DNA of 64,000 bases from Membranipora membranacea. Lineage: Eukaryota; Bryozoa; Gymnolaemata; Cheilostomatida; Membraniporidae. The stretch is taken from positions 5,835,001 through 5,899,000 of the forward strand of contig OU612066.1 of the NCBI GenBank assembly GCA_914767715.1, given 5' to 3'. Positions 23,139 to 37,160 of the stretch are shown piece after piece. Both the position numbers and the translations under genes were made by a program. Within the stretch, counting starts at the first letter, position 1; every line of letters begins with the position of its first letter. The notes under the pieces are model-generated. The model made no database searches and was not told where the DNA came from. It was given only the letters and a program-made list of their open reading frames with translations.

Positions 23139-26100
23139 AATTGACCTGAAGTAATGCAGCTATTCTCTATTTCGAGATATTTACTTTGCCAATCATGCAA
23201 TCTCGGGTTAATTTGCAATACATAAGCGTGTGGTTCAAGCTCTTATCTGTCACACCTGAGCTTCACCTAAGTTTATTTCCAACTTTGTAGTCTGAAGTAT
23301 TTCTGACTCTTCTCCTCCTTCTTTTCTGTTCGGAATCTGATTTGACACATTTACCGGAATAAACCTTCTTTAGATGCTATAAAAAGTCTGAGGTCGGCTT
23401 CAATCGGCTAAATTTGCATAGCTTTCTGTTTAAAATCACTTTTGATGGGATGATGAACTGAGTTGTCTTCTCTTTATAGACGAAGTGACTAATTGAGTGC
23501 CCGAGCTTCTACTACGAAATAGGGGAGATTGATCTGGATTAAGTAGTCAGAGTCTTTTAATGTTCCCACCTCTGTCATAAGTAGATCAATTCATGTTAAA
23601 ATAGGAATGCTGGTGGGTTTGGACAGGCTGTCAGGGATGGGTGTTTGACCCACCCCCGACAGCCCGCCCAGGCTAGACAAGTTTCCTGTCATGAATCTAC
23701 TAAATCAGTTTGTAACCTCAGAATTTCTAATAGGTGGGTTATGTAGGACAGGGTGAAGCATTGCATCAATCACTCTCAAAGTGTTTCTAAGATTGAATAC
23801 GCCCGCTGCCTTTTCGTGACTTTCCGTACATGCTGATATTTATGTCTCACAGTATGGCAAGCTTCTATTTTCACCATGGGGTCAATCTCTTGATACGTTA
23901 CAGCAGCGCCACGTGCCACTGCAGACTGAAGGGAGTCATACTCGTACAAATTTGTCTGATTCATGCTGAGTGCTGTTTGGGCACTGAACTATCTTTATGT
24001 CACCGAGTCCAGTTGAGAACAGCCTACATTTCGGACTAACCATAGCAAGTTGAGGTGCAGCTTTGAGGTTTGGCCTAACAGCATAAAAGCTAAGGACAAT
24101 GCTGCAACAATTGATACATAAACGTCATCGCAAAAATTGAGACAAAATTAACCTGCACTTGATTGCAAACTATGACCACTGCTTAACATTTACACAAAAA
24201 GTCACTTATAAATTTTTGAAAAGCGTATATTTGCTCAAAGCCAATCAGTTTGTTTCTGGACTAGTATCTCTGGAATGTCACTTCGCCGAATGTATTTTTA
24301 GCTCACATGATTATTATATTTAAAAGTATTGCACTTAATGGTTGGACCCTGCACAACAGCCGTTTATTCATTAGCGGTGTATTGATTGGTTGGCTGAGGG
24401 CGTAGATTGTGCGCGTAGATTGTGCGCAGGGCTATTGTCTCACAGAACTAAAGTACGGAGTATGATACAAAAAGACAATAATTTTCTTCGATAATTGGTT
24501 CAGATAGAATGGTTCTTAATTTCATTACTGAGCATTGATGAAAAATGGATTGTGTTTCGCAATCGCAATCAAGCACAACCTACACTTTCCATTTTAGTCA
24601 ACACAAGGCCAAATTAAATTTTAAAATCATTGCAGCATCCCTAATACTATAAATATCAATAATGATTTTAAAGCTCTCTCAATTATTTAGTCATGTTAGG
24701 CCAGGTAATAGTCTTGCTAGCTATTTATTACGAGACATTATAAATGAATCTCAATATAGGTAATGATCCTAGACAGTTTAACAATTTTGTACATGAATCG
24801 ATTTGTATTCTATTTCTGGAGAAAAACCCTGGGGACGAGACGAGACCTATTTTAAGGCTCTGAACAGGTAACTTCACCTGGATTGTAGATTAGGGTTAGA
24901 AATCAAGCGTATAATAAAGTTGGATTTTCTTCAATTCACTTGCAAACCGCTTCGATATATTCTTATAGCATTCACTATCTAGCTAGGTAACCTTTAGGTA
25001 GAGCTGATTCTATTTACATATAAAAATGCGTACCCGTTTTGTAAACCCGTTGTGGCTGATCAATTTGTTGGATTATGTTTATTATACAAATTCAGGGGAC
25101 CGAGTCAACCAGAAGACAATATAATGTCGAGGTTAGCAAATGCAACCATTTACCATACTCATTATGGGAGTCATCCCTCATTGTTATAATCTAGGTTTTT
25201 CAAGTTATGAAGCTGGAAAACCCGAATAAACCCTGAAATGGGTCTATGTGATTATAAATGGGTTTGAAGTCAGCTGAGCAAGGATTTGTTCATTCATTTG
25301 CAAGCAAAATCTTTTTGTGAAGATGTTGAATTGCTCCTACCATGACACGATCTTAACTGACTCCCTCCTTGGTCCGAGTAATGTAAATCTACAATGGCCA
25401 GTTCTTGGCAGGGTGGCTCACTACATTACCAGCATCTAGGGACTTTGAGCATTCTACTGCATCATATTCATGTAGAATAGATGAACGGAAATAGAAATAA
25501 TAATAATACGCTGTATAAAGCCTCTTAAAATATCAAACAGGATACAGCACACAAAACAAGTCAGGAGTTTACTCCTATCTAATCAGAAGGCTGTTAGAGC
25601 ACCTGCTGTCGCCACTGTCACTGACACTGTCCACGTCACTGACCACTGTCATGTGCACGTGCTTGGGCAGGTGCTGCCGATTTATGGCTAATTGAAAATG
25701 GAAAACTATGAGCTGATCATTAATGAAATTGCATTTCTTGCCCACGAGACTGTAGGCAGCAGAACAGAGAGAACACGATAAAATCGAAGCTATGGTCTGA
25801 CCGAGTGTCCGAGAAGACACCTGCGTGATGGATTAGTCGACATTATCGCTTACTTAATTTATTGCACAACATGTTCAATAACTTTTATTGTGACCGTTGT
25901 TTATTATCCAGATTCTGCATGCAGATAGAGCTGCATTTCCCATTCACAAATTTCATCGTAGGCTTGTCCATATTGTATTCTATTGCATGTTGTATATTAT
26001 TTTTATCATCTAGAGGAAATAAATATTTTATGATGATACCATTATTATCTATTCACCGACAATGTTTGGCAGCTCTCTAAATATCGAAATTCAGATTTAG

Positions 26101-28345
26101 GTGTGGTAATAACAATAGGGTGGGCAATTCTAACGCAATGTTACGGAATTAACCTTGAAAATACGTTTCGTGATGGCACAAATTGTCATTCTTCCTACAT
26201 GATCGGCGATGATTCTACTGTTTACGGTTTAGAGAAAAATGAATAATATTGTGACGCCTTAAAATGTTTACTGCAGATGATGAGGGGCACTTCATTATTT
26301 ACACAATGCTCTCCGAGATGTGCTAGTGCACCTTCATACAACGATACAATACGCTGACAACAGCACCTGCTGTTGCAGTGTTTCAACTACGCATGCCAAG
26401 TTGTTATGGAAAACACGCTCGCTGAATCATTAGAAAAAACAGTTGAAAAAGCTTTGTGCAAATACCATTATCTAAAGTTCCTGACACATGGAACCATACT
26501 GAGATGCTGCAGAAGTGTGAAGAGAGAAAAACAATTCCGCGTGACATCAAAAGCAAGAATATCGATGCAACGAAGCCGAAGGCAAAACACTTGAGACTTG
26601 ATTATCACCAGTCAAGGATGAAAAGATAAACAGTCTAGTTAATTAACGCGTGCAGGAAACTGAGAAATGACACCAGGTGACTGCCTATCTGGAAAAGCCA
26701 TCAAGAACAGTAGCACTATTATCAGTGGCCAAGTGTATCAGATAATCTATACTATTATATGATGCTTTTCCTGGTTCCGTTTTTTCTGTTGATATTATTG
26801 TGTAATCAGCGTTAATATCGTTGTCTAAAGTCAATACCTGGTAAAGACCCATGTCTCACCGCTTCATGCGGCTTAAAACGGCGCAGTATATTATAATATG
26901 TGTAACCTCGTTAGAGTTTGAAAAATATCAAGCAAGCTTGTTCTGAGAATTAGCTCAACACAAGTTTAGTCTGAAATTCCCAGAAAGGTTTATTTTATAT
27001 ACATATATATATATTTATATACATAATATGGTCTCACTGGGGCTTCCAGAAAATTGCATTGTGGGATGTTCACCAGCATTCAGATTTCTTCCAGGTATAT
27101 ATAGGTGGACTATGGCTATGACCAAAACTAAATCAAACAAAAATATCTGATCCCTCAACTTCAAAGATTATGAATTAGTCACTGAGATACTGGTCATTGT
27201 CGGAGGATCAGAGAACATGAGACCTCAGGCAGCAGCTGGAGATAACTAAGATATCTGTGACACTCCCAGCTGAGACATCCTGCACTCAAGAAAACTTCAA
27301 ACACGCACAGAGAGGTTCTGTGTCTAAATAAGTGTAGGTAGATTCAGAGCAATACTGGTACTTGTGCTGCAGACTGCACACTGGTACCTGTATGTCATTG
27401 TTGGGCTGTGCAATCTACTAAGAGTGATGCGAAAAGAAACAGAGTAAAAAAAATCAGTCAGCTTCTGAAATGACTAATTATCTTGGTGGTCTTGTGTCTC
27501 GACAGTAACCATGTTGACTGGTTTTTGTTCCTGGTATGTTTTGCAACATACTTAGCTGTACAAGAAAGAGCTGATTAGCTCTAACTGGCAGCAGATTCAA
27601 GGAAAGTCTCGCTGCCGAAATATCAACTGAAGAAAACACTCGTTATGTAAAGTACACTAGATATGGAGAATGCAATCTAGCATTCAGACAAGTGTATATC
27701 ATTTTGGTACAAGCCAGCTTCAAGCACCCACATTTCCTCCTGTCTCCCTGCCAAATTTTATCATAACATGAGTAACAAGGTAATAAAGATATAAGACAAG
27801 CTCTGTATATAAATACTTGTTTAGTCAGAGCACTGATATGCTCTATATGAAGTGTCTTATTGGTCTGCGCTAGGCAGTGGTATCAAATTCAAGGAAACCT
27901 TGTCTATTTATAGAGCACGTTTATATCACACTGTGTTATGTATCATATCAAACTAAAGCACTTGTTTAATTGAGGCAGTCCTTATCTTTATTTCCTCATC
28001 CTGTGTATATCGAGGACACCTTCAAGGACATTTCCGACACTCATTTTCCCACCCTCACATGACCACTAATATTGACTAGCACCTGTTGAAGCTCTAGCCC
28101 ACAATTCAATCCATAATGCAATCACTTCTCTGATTCAAAGGTGCGTGATAGAAACTATTTCATCCACTTGCCGGTGCACTTCTACATTTTGGATGGTGTG
28201 GACAAACGGACCAATTCTTTTCGGTGGCGTGGCAGAAAAGCCATGTTTGAAGGGTAATAGCTAAACAGATATGGGCGGCTGGACAAAACTCCATAAAATG
28301 CCTGACAACACTTGCTTTATTTATTCATTTTGTTGTCTGAACACG
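23139..28345. other. 3' region of the CACNG-like gene, then gene-poor sequence
   Basis: A canonical AATAAA lies at 23358-23363, 220 bp past the CACNG-like stop codon, and probably ends that transcript. Beyond it I find only short open frames with no family resemblance or paired splice sites, a tandem GATTGTGCGC pair near 24408-24427, and a (TA)n stretch at about 26998-27020. Nothing supports a gene. Confidence 0.4.
23358..23363 (+). terminator. Candidate poly(A) signal of the CACNG-like gene
   Basis: Canonical AATAAA 220 bp downstream of the stop codon at 23136-23138. Confidence 0.5.
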
Positions 28346-28351
28346 CTGACA

Positions 28352-28580
28352 GAGGTTGCAACCTCAGCGGATCCTCTATGAATTTTTCTATACTCATTAG
28401 TTCTCTGAGGATCGGCTAAGGCTTATATGTTAGTAATGTGACATCATGCAAACCACTCTGTATCCTGAGGTTGCAACCGCTGATCAAACATCTGAGGATC
28501 AGCTAAGGCTACTTTCAGCATATATGTTGACAATGATGACGTTGTGCAAACCTTCGAGGTTACAACCACTAAGTGTGTTT
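28352..28580 (+). repeat. Degenerate tandem repeat, units of about 90-115 bp
   Basis: GAGGTTGCAACC starts at 28352 and 28467, and GAGGTTACAACC at 28556. Inside the units TCTGAGGATCRGCTAAGGCT, ATATGTT and CAAACC recur in the same order. This gives two full units (115 and 89 bp) and the start of a third. The core GGTTGCAACC is itself palindromic. Confidence 0.65.
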
Positions 28581-30820
28581 GACCTTTGATACAAGAAATT
28601 CAGTGGTAGGAATGCGCCTCCACTCTATATCTATCAGTGTTTTCTGGTTACCTGGCTAGCAGCCAAAGGCTAATCCAGGCAAGTACAAGATAATGCTGTT
28701 GACCAGACAAGTATGTTGGGTAATAATTGGTGTTGTCAAGCTGCTCAACTCAACTTTTGTTCTGTAAATAAAGCTAAAATAAACGGCAGTGGAGGGGTTT
28801 TGAACTTAATCACAGTTGACAGTTATAATTGGCACACCTGTCATAGACCATCATGTCAGGGTACCATGTATACATGCCCATGATGTAGGATTGTTTACAA
28901 CGAAATGACAAAATTGGTTGACTATATTCAGTCAAAACATGGTCCTCACCCTCCTATATTATTAGCCAAAGGCGCTCTGGTATATTCAATACAATTTTAT
29001 CATATTTTCCCATATAATAGCTTGCACACGGCAAAGTTGTTGTAATATTAATGTAAATTATTGCTCTAGGCTGGGAGGTGTGTATGCATTCATTTTTGGG
29101 ATGAATCAGAAGGGAAAAGATTGTTCCCTGTACTGCGTCACGGGAGACATTTCTCTGATCATATGATATTCTTAGTATTACAAAAATATTTTTTGGTATG
29201 GCGTAAAGTGTTACATAACAAAACTTTGTCCGCTGATTTGCAAAATGCCAGCTAAGTAAGGGAATGGAGAGTAAGATTGGAAATGGTTGCAATTCTATGG
29301 TGAATTCTATGCAGAAGTAGTCCAGATGATTTTGCCCTCCGATTTGATGTAGCCTGACTGTCATCCTGCAGGTAGATAATCTTTGTTATGTAATCCTGAA
29401 ACTTTGGCAGGGTCAGATTATCTGACTTTATACAGTGTAATATTATTGTACAGAGCTAAAACTTGCTATAATTCAAAGTTAGATGAGAACTTGTGGTAAA
29501 CTTGCACCATTAGGCTGTCCCCACTGGTCAAAACAAGTAATTTAAGGCCTAGGTTCTCAGCTCGCAGCTTCAGTTATTAATAACACAAGCATATTTGGTA
29601 CCGTAGATAAAATGTCAGCGACCTGAACCTGGCATCGACATGCTCACACTATGGTGCCAAAATTGTCTTCAGATGGTCGACATTCAAACAGGTCTGAACT
29701 CAAACTGAACTGGAACGCTGGACCAGAATTCAGCTCTGTCCACTCCAGATAATTCTCACATGATCAATATTCTACTGGCGCAAATTTATCAGCGGCAAGA
29801 GATGTCAATAATCAAAATCCTTATATTTTGTTTGTCTAATAAAATTTCATTTTATCAGTGATGTTATTGTGTGTGTCAACTTGCTGTAACATTCAAATTT
29901 CGTGATGTGATTTCGAAACGTGAGCATCAGAGGCAAGTTACGGTTTTGTCCAAATTGCTTCAATTCCCGGTATAATCGTCCTATGATTGGCACAGAATTA
30001 GCAGCATTACAGTTGAATCTATTGATAAGTTGTGTTAAAACGGACTTTGTGACGGTCTACGACAAGAGGCAAACATTAGAAATACATTCGGAATCGTTTA
30101 TCTGGTTTTGTCGTCATCGGAAGCGCATTAAAGTATCTTTTACATTGGCCCAGTTATACACACCGTTACAGCTCTGGTGTTTAACAAAGCAAAGAACCTT
30201 TTCTACAGAATATATTTGGTCCAATGGAAATGGAGGAGAATGAATTTAGAATTCTCAATTACATATTGGATATTGTTGTATAACGCTGATACTCCACATT
30301 GCCACCTAAAGTGATATTTTAAAACCTAAAGCTGATCCAATAGCTAGTATGTGAGTATGTTGAACACACCTCAGGAATTTAACTCAGGGGTTTAGAAACA
30401 GATCGGGTCAAAATTCCTTTACATCATCATTAACTGGTTCAAGAGAATTGCATGCTGGGATACACCCTATTGTTTGTTAAGTATGAGCAGCACAGACAGG
30501 ATTAATCCCCCTAAGTGATTGTGTCTCAGCTGAATGAAGTTTATTGCCTGGATTGCCCAGCTAATTGATATTATCCAGAATTAATTTACTCTAGGGTTAG
30601 CAGTCAGTAGTTCATCAAGGCAGCGCTGCTGTCCCAGCTGATGTTCTATCTGCAGTCAGAGTATTGATTGAAACAGCAGTGGCCACATTAACATATTAGA
30701 GGAGTTATACCCAGCCCTTAGGCGCAATCATCCCATTGGCTGATTTATTCAACACGCCTGTGGTCTGTCGATGAATGCTGATAAAACCCTCAATTATCTT
30801 GGCAAGGTGTATGGGCTAGC
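28581..30820. other. Intergenic upstream of RGS, no gene recognised
   Basis: Two longer open frames (minus 28954-29364; plus 29920-30243) show no motif, no good flanking splice sites and no resemblance to a known family, so I treat them as chance. No other structure was seen. Confidence 0.35.
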
Positions 30821-30827
30821 TATATAA
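30821..30827 (+). promoter_or_regulatory. Candidate TATA box of the RGS gene
   Basis: CTATATAAG, a good TATA-box match, about 260 bp upstream of the RGS start codon. Transcription would start near 30850, leaving a 5' untranslated region of about 230 bp with no intron. It rests on motif match and position only. Confidence 0.35.
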
Positions 30828-31083
30828 GCCAAGTAAACTGATTAGCAACACCATTTTACTAACAACACAATAGATAGGATACACTGTCGGTGTCAGTACC
30901 TAGCTGCCAGCCTCATGCATCGCATCCTAAATTGATTATCAACTGCACAGACTGAAAACCATCTAGTCTAGCTACTCTTAAAAGAAGTGCTCGAAGGATT
31001 CATTACATACTGTAATAAAACGAGCATCGATTGTATATCTCATCGAGGAAACTAATTCCAGCCAGCCTTTCACCGTTGTTTGT

Positions 31084-33079
31084 ATGAGTAAATTAAAGTC
31101 TATTGATTTGTCTAAGTTTGGGCTGACCAAAGACATTGCTAAGAAAATGACTATTAGAGCGGAGTTCCTGCTATGCTTCGCACCACACAGTCGGCGCTGC
31201 GGTCTGAGACGCGGAGAAAACAGACTCTCAGATTCAAAACGCAGCAAAAAACTCTCCAGCTCTGACAGTCTCGACATGAAGCCACGGTAAGCACATTTAA
31301 TTATTTATAGTCAGCAGTAACACTGCTGCAAGTTATCTTCAGAAGTTTGAATGTTGGATAGCTAACTGCATAATGTCATGGCTGTAAATCCTAGCAGAGA
31401 AGTTACTTGGGTAGTGAGCTTTAAAACGGACCATTATGTTGGCGAATAGGTTCCTCAAAGTGGAAATGAATGAACCATAGGATTTCCTGTGGCTGAAGAA
31501 TTTTGACAAGAGAAAACGAGCGCCAGAAGAAGGCCTATGCGGTTCATTTGTATTCCCGCCGCCATAGCGTGCTGTCTGTTCTGCTGCCCATTATTGATTG
31601 CGCTAATTGAAATCTTAAATCATGGCAAAATGTAAAGTGATGTCTTAATTTAATCTGTAAGACGGATGAATAGACAGAAATAACCTCTCCGGAGACTAAA
31701 CTGCTAGGCGACGATTGCTAGTTTAACATCAACACGTTGTGTATGTGTACATGTCTATATCGGTGTGTGTGGTAGGAGACTTTGTATAACAATACTTCTG
31801 TTTGTCGCAATAGATCTCCTCATCTCATACTAGACTTTGCATTGGTCTTTACTTGTCTGACAAAAAGATGTCTTTCCTCTTGAACTCGATATGTTTTTGT
31901 TTTAAGTTGAGTTGTTTGAAAGCCTTGACATGACTTTTTTTATTTAATTGCAGACTAAATCTTGAAGAGGTCATTGAATGGGGAAAATCTTTCAAGTCTC
32001 TTCTTTCCAGCAAAGGTAAGCATCAAGATCTGTAAATGTCTAATGTGGCAAAACCTAGATAATCTATCGGAGACCTCCTGTGGATAAAGCGTTCTTGTAA
32101 AATCGATACTGCTGGTCGCTGTTGACTGCCTGGGATATGTAGATCACGTTTTTCTAAGTGCTTTCACGTGCTGCTCCAAATGTTTATTAGAATTCTCCTT
32201 ATGGCATCTGGCAGCAGGCAATGAAAATGTGTGTCATCTGAACAAAATTTCCCAACATGACATGCTAAACAAGCCAATTTTCTGTTGACACTTGGTGTCC
32301 ACTTGGGTTATTGCGCTAACAAAACTTTCCAGCCGGTCTCTCAATAAGAAATGTCTCTTTCTCGGTCTAAAAGTAATCCAATCAGGCAGAAATCTTCCTG
32401 ATCGGCATTTCAAAATAATAACTTAACCTAAGGCGATGATTGTAGCAGCCACAGAATCATCTAGTGTTGTCAGGCAAACTAAATCAATGTCCATTAACAT
32501 CGAACAACAATACCAATACCTGAAGAGAAAGTAGTCGTCCGTCCCACATTTTGAACAGTTATAAAATTGGAGGCTGAATTAAGCACCATATCCTGTAGCT
32601 TGACTAATTGGTTAACTTGGAAACCAAGTAGAATTTATCGATTGTCTCATGCTCCCAAGAGTGAAGTTCCACAATTTCACCTGCTAGAAAATAGACTGAT
32701 TACTTTATGAGTTGTCTTATCTTTATTTTCAGATGGCAGAAAAGTATTTAGCGAATTCCTCAAGAAAGAATTCAGCCAAGAGAATATATTATTTTATGAA
32801 GCAGTAGAGGAATTGACTGCAATACAAGATGAAGACGAAATCTTTGATAAGACACGGACAATATATGAGGACTTTATCTCAACATTATCACCAAGAGAAG
32901 TCAGTTTGGATTCCACGATACGAGACGAAATTCAGGAAAAAATGATAAACCCGGACAAGGAAATTTTCAAAAATGCCAAGGATCATATCTACAATCTCAT
33001 GTTGAGAGACTCATATCCACGATTTAAAAACTCTGATATCTACCGAGCTGCCTTAGAAGAAAGTCGGGGTTACATCTAA
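31084..33079 (+). CDS. Small R4-type RGS protein (regulator of G-protein signalling)
   Basis: GTPase-activating protein for heterotrimeric G-protein alpha subunits, predicted at the inner face of the plasma membrane. Exons 31084-31286, 31954-32015 and 32733-33079 join in phase, giving 203 residues, the usual size for the R4 subfamily (RGS4, RGS5, RGS8). The N-terminus has the short helix and basic/cysteine stretch of this group (TKDIAKKM...FLLCF, compare RGS4 SAKDMKHRLGFLL), which in relatives binds membrane and is palmitoylated. The RGS domain spans about 75-195: EEVIEWGKSFKSLLS, EFLKKEFSQENILFYEAVEE (containing the ENI motif that contacts G-alpha), FISTLSPREVSLDS, and LMLRDSYPRFKNSDIY. There is no DEP, GGL or PDZ domain. 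The ATG at 31084 is the first in frame. The exact orthologue within R4 cannot be set. Confidence 0.92.
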
Positions 33080-33456
33080 GAGTGCCATCCCTACACTGAC
33101 ATCACCACATGCACAAATTTGTACAGAGATTATAATTTCTAAGTTATTTATTTTAAAATTTTTTCCACATTATTTTGACTATGGAGGAAATGATCTCATG
33201 AGGTTTCGCAACTCCAAAGGAAGACATACAGAGTATGAGGCCCAACTCTCAGCAACACTGACAATCACATTATTAACAAACATCTTAGTAACGCTGGATT
33301 CTCAAGAATTTGAAAAGACTCTTGATCTTCAAGAGGTGAGGTCAACAAATGGAGGTTATCACAGGTTATCAGCAATGGCCGGTATTTAACACCGCTTTTA
33401 GACAGTACTTGAAGACGCCTTTTCTGGTTCAATTGCAATCTCACCGCAATGAAATC

Positions 33457-33462
33457 AATAAA
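33457..33462 (+). terminator. Candidate poly(A) signal of the RGS gene
   Basis: AATAAA 378 bp after the stop codon at 33077-33079, with GT/T-rich sequence following. Confidence 0.5.
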
Positions 33463-36400
33463 CTTTTGATAATGTTCAAGAGCGCGGCAGATATGAGTGA
33501 GTAGAGGCCTGAGAATACCTCGTGTTTACTGAACGCTTGACTCAATCAGCATTGTAAATTAGTTCTATATACTGCTCTTTAATTATATTTTTGCAATCTT
33601 GGAGTGAAACCTGAGCTTTGATAGTTGCTGGGTTTCTGTTCCATTTCACTCTGGTCTAACATGCTTTGACAATCACCATATTTTGGTCGCCTTGAACAAT
33701 TTTTATTTTTGTAAATTTGCCTCACTGTACCGTCAACCCGGTTTGTGAATTTTGTTATGTTATGCTGATCGTGTGGTATCGTTACATTAATTACACCTCA
33801 AGCAAGTTCACAGAGGTCATAGTTCAAGGGAAGACGATTCATTTGAATAAAAGGGGAATAATATACATCAACTATAACTTTTGTTCATTATCTCTGTTAG
33901 TTATTAAGTAAATTAGTGAAATACAAAGATATATATTGAAGAGAGATATACACTGCATGTAAACTACTGCAGTTCAACAAAGTATTGAGAAAAGTTTAAA
34001 CGACCATTGGGAATCAGGGTATCGCAACAAACATCCTATGTCCCATTTTGATTTTGTTTACCTGGAGTGGTAATAATCCAGGTAAAAAAAATGTGTTGTT
34101 AGCATATTCAGAAAACCAGACATAGTCTGTCTTGATCATGAGCCATGAGTTAGCAATTCACATGTTGTCAGTCTGGACGACTTTTCAGAAAGGCCAATGG
34201 TCTCCGAATGAAATGCAAAACGTGTGGATATGTAATAAATAACTCACAAGTCTGCTTAGCAATCTGTTTGAACTAGTGGAGTCTACGGGAAGAATCCCAG
34301 GGCACCCGCATAACATCTCCACATCTAAACACACCACAATAACCAATACCTGCCAGACAGACAGTGTCTGCTACTGAATAACCATGAGTGGGCAGCGAGA
34401 TGATTCGGAGAACAAGGAAATGTGAGTTGTGTGTGGTAGAGTTAACTAGGCCTATGAGTTAGTCCTATTTGGCCCCGCGAGATACTGTCAAGTTCGATAG
34501 CCCTAACTCACTCCAACCCCCACGAACTGACCTGGTTGCTACAAACTTAATGTGAAGAGGGCTCTGTAACGGTAAGGACCTGCCAAAAAGGCTCAAGGTT
34601 GATGCAAATTATCGGAATTCCTGATCGATGACTGACTACTAGACAGTAGACATTCATCAATCTTAATCCAGTTTTCATTGTTTATTGGGGTTTACGAAAC
34701 TTATCTGATTTGATTGAGCCCAACGAAAATGCCAATCAAAATGTCAAATTCCGTAGTTGTTATGCAAAAAGGTCTGAGGAGGCTTGGACATACCACAAAT
34801 ACCAGAGTGTTTGTGCTGATGCCAGGCAGAGAAACAAAATGTTGCAATTATTGACCTATTATCAGCAGGAAACAGTGCTGTCAATGTTGCTGTGGTGAAA
34901 ATTCAATGATTCAACACACTAAGCTGTAGAAACCTGCAGATGTACACTAGGACTCAGCCATACGCGGAAAGAAAAGGGAAACTGTGATAACTTTCTATTC
35001 CTTTGTTATCCTGATCACAGCAACTTTTACATCCGGTCTCAAATGGTGTCACATTAATTTGAGGAAACAGAGCCTCTTGGGGCCTTAGATCTATTATAGC
35101 CGTACAGAAGTGAAAATTAAGGAGCATGAAGCCATTCCTGGAAGGAGAATGATTGATTGATGCCAATTGAGTAACGGACAGCTTTCCATAGGGATTAACT
35201 TTAACATCTGTACAGGGATATAAATGATTTGCTGTTTCGTTAATAATTGAACTATTGTTTCCTTTATCGATATCGATTTCCCTCCCCCTTAATATGTGCA
35301 GATCAGCTGCATTTCAGTTACAAAATCTGGAGATAACATTGTTAGTACAAAGTTTGTTATCAGCACTGTGTTGTGATGCAATGGACTTACAAAGCCTCTG
35401 ACTGCCGAAGCCGGCGCTAGAGGCCCTCCAGGGTTCCTCAACTTGTACTTTTAGTTTCTAAATAGAGACCTTGAGCGCGTTGTGTAATAACGTAATGTAA
35501 TTTTGTTTGTTGATTTGTACGATGTCCCAACGGTAGTATCTAGTCAGCCTCTGTTTGTCCTTGACCAGAGGGTACATCGGGACACGTGGTATACAGCAAG
35601 TACAAGATATTTTGTAGAGCCATTGTATGCATTGGAATAGAGACAAGGTATACAGAGGATACCGTATATATACATATACATATATATATATATACTGTCT
35701 GTTTGGGATTAGTGTTACATCACTGTGTTATAGACTCTCAAGGCCACAATAACATTTTATGTTATACTTTCCTATACTCTGTAAAATCATATTATATAAA
35801 GGATTCAAACGCCTGCATGTAATAGATGATGGTTAGGCTGTCGTAGATGATGACATAACACACAAAGGATATACTTACTCTGTGATAACATATTGTGGAG
35901 TGAGACCGGAACAGAGTCTCCAACTCATTCAATTAGTGAGCTAATCAAATAAAGATGGCATATCAGCCCGTGGAACTGAACATCAAGTACCTGCGATCAA
36001 TAATGGCTTGTTAACAGCTTATCGCCTCTCAAATTTCACAGTGTGCAGGCAAAGCGTGTCATCGCTATCGATAAGTGCTTTGTCAGCAGAAGCTCGTTAG
36101 AGATTCTGACACACTGCTGCCTCGGATTTAACATCTAAAATTACCTAAATGTTCCAAAATATTTTTTATGACTTAAACAAAATATGCTTGTCACTTTTGT
36201 TATATAAATACTGAATTTCGCTGCATCATTGCCATGATCAGAGCCGTATTAAATCCATCCTTTCTAAGCCAGTTGACTTGGCCTTGTCACGCGCCCATGT
36301 GACCAGGCTACAGGCTACAGCTGACCCCTATCAAGATGCCAATAAGCCAGCTGGAGTACATGATATTAGTTCTTATCGGAGGGCATAACAATAACGTGAT

Positions 36401-37080
36401 CACTATCACTGATCTGTATATGATATGTATATGATATCAGTCTGCAATGGAGATTTTATTTTCCTAAATTAGAAAATAATCCACTTAATTCTGATCACGC
36501 AAAACCTGCACGAATATGCATGCCAGCGGACTGCAGCGTGAAGACATATCATGCACACCTAAGATGGCAGAGAGGCGGCTTAAACTGAAATGTATAGGCC
36601 CTACTGGCTAAAAATAATTTACTCATCAATAATGCATGCAATGTTTCAGCTATTTCTTTAGTGTATTCCCAATATTAGGTCCAAGTTTTACCACGAATTT
36701 CAAGTGTATAAAGTCATTTTATATGCATTTCCACGCTATGCAAATGTACGTCAAATGTGTTGTTTGAGTTTTCAGTAGCTTTTCCTAGAACTGAGCTTTG
36801 GTGAGCGATTGATATTCCATCCAGCCTTCTATATGCAAAGGATACTCTGAACAACATTAAATATTTAATATTCCAAATGTCATTTTTAATATTAGGAAAT
36901 TCATTAAATATCTTTGAAATCATAACTTAAAACATTGCAATTCATCTCCGGGCTTTAATGTATCCATATAAATCAAAGTGTATTGATCGGAAATACATGC
37001 AGTGAACCGGCCAACATGGTATCAAAATCTAGGTGAATTTTGTTCAGTTGTCTCTAGATCAAGTTTAATTCAATTGCCTG
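33463..37080. other. Gene-poor intergenic sequence
   Basis: Only short open frames without family resemblance. A (TA)n microsatellite lies at about 35665-35695. Nothing else stands out. Confidence 0.35.
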
Positions 37081-37160
37081 CATTCCAGTTGCTCTCTTCC
37101 ACTGGTCAAGCTGCAGGCAAAGGCCTGCAGCTTGACCAGTGGAAGGGAGCAACTGGGATG
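37081..37160. mobile_element. Foldback element with near-perfect 38-bp arms
   Basis: 37081-37118 (CATTCCAGTTGCTCTCTTCC onward) is repeated as its reverse complement in 37122-37160 with two mismatches and a spacer of only three to four bases. The core CTGCAGGC...GCCTGCAG is exact. There is no target-site duplication. It is probably a MITE, or a hairpin left by one. Confidence 0.7.

Noticed and set aside
28954-29364. A 136-codon minus-strand frame
   Set aside because: No conserved motif, no splice context, hydrophobic/Ile-rich composition typical of chance frames in AT-rich DNA.
29920-30243. A 107-codon plus-strand frame with a CPNC motif
   Set aside because: A single Cys pair is not enough for a zinc finger. 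It starts at a non-ATG codon and has no neighbours or splice sites.
33198-33389. A 63-codon frame after the RGS stop
   Set aside because: It lies between the RGS stop codon and its poly(A) signal, so it is 3' untranslated region.
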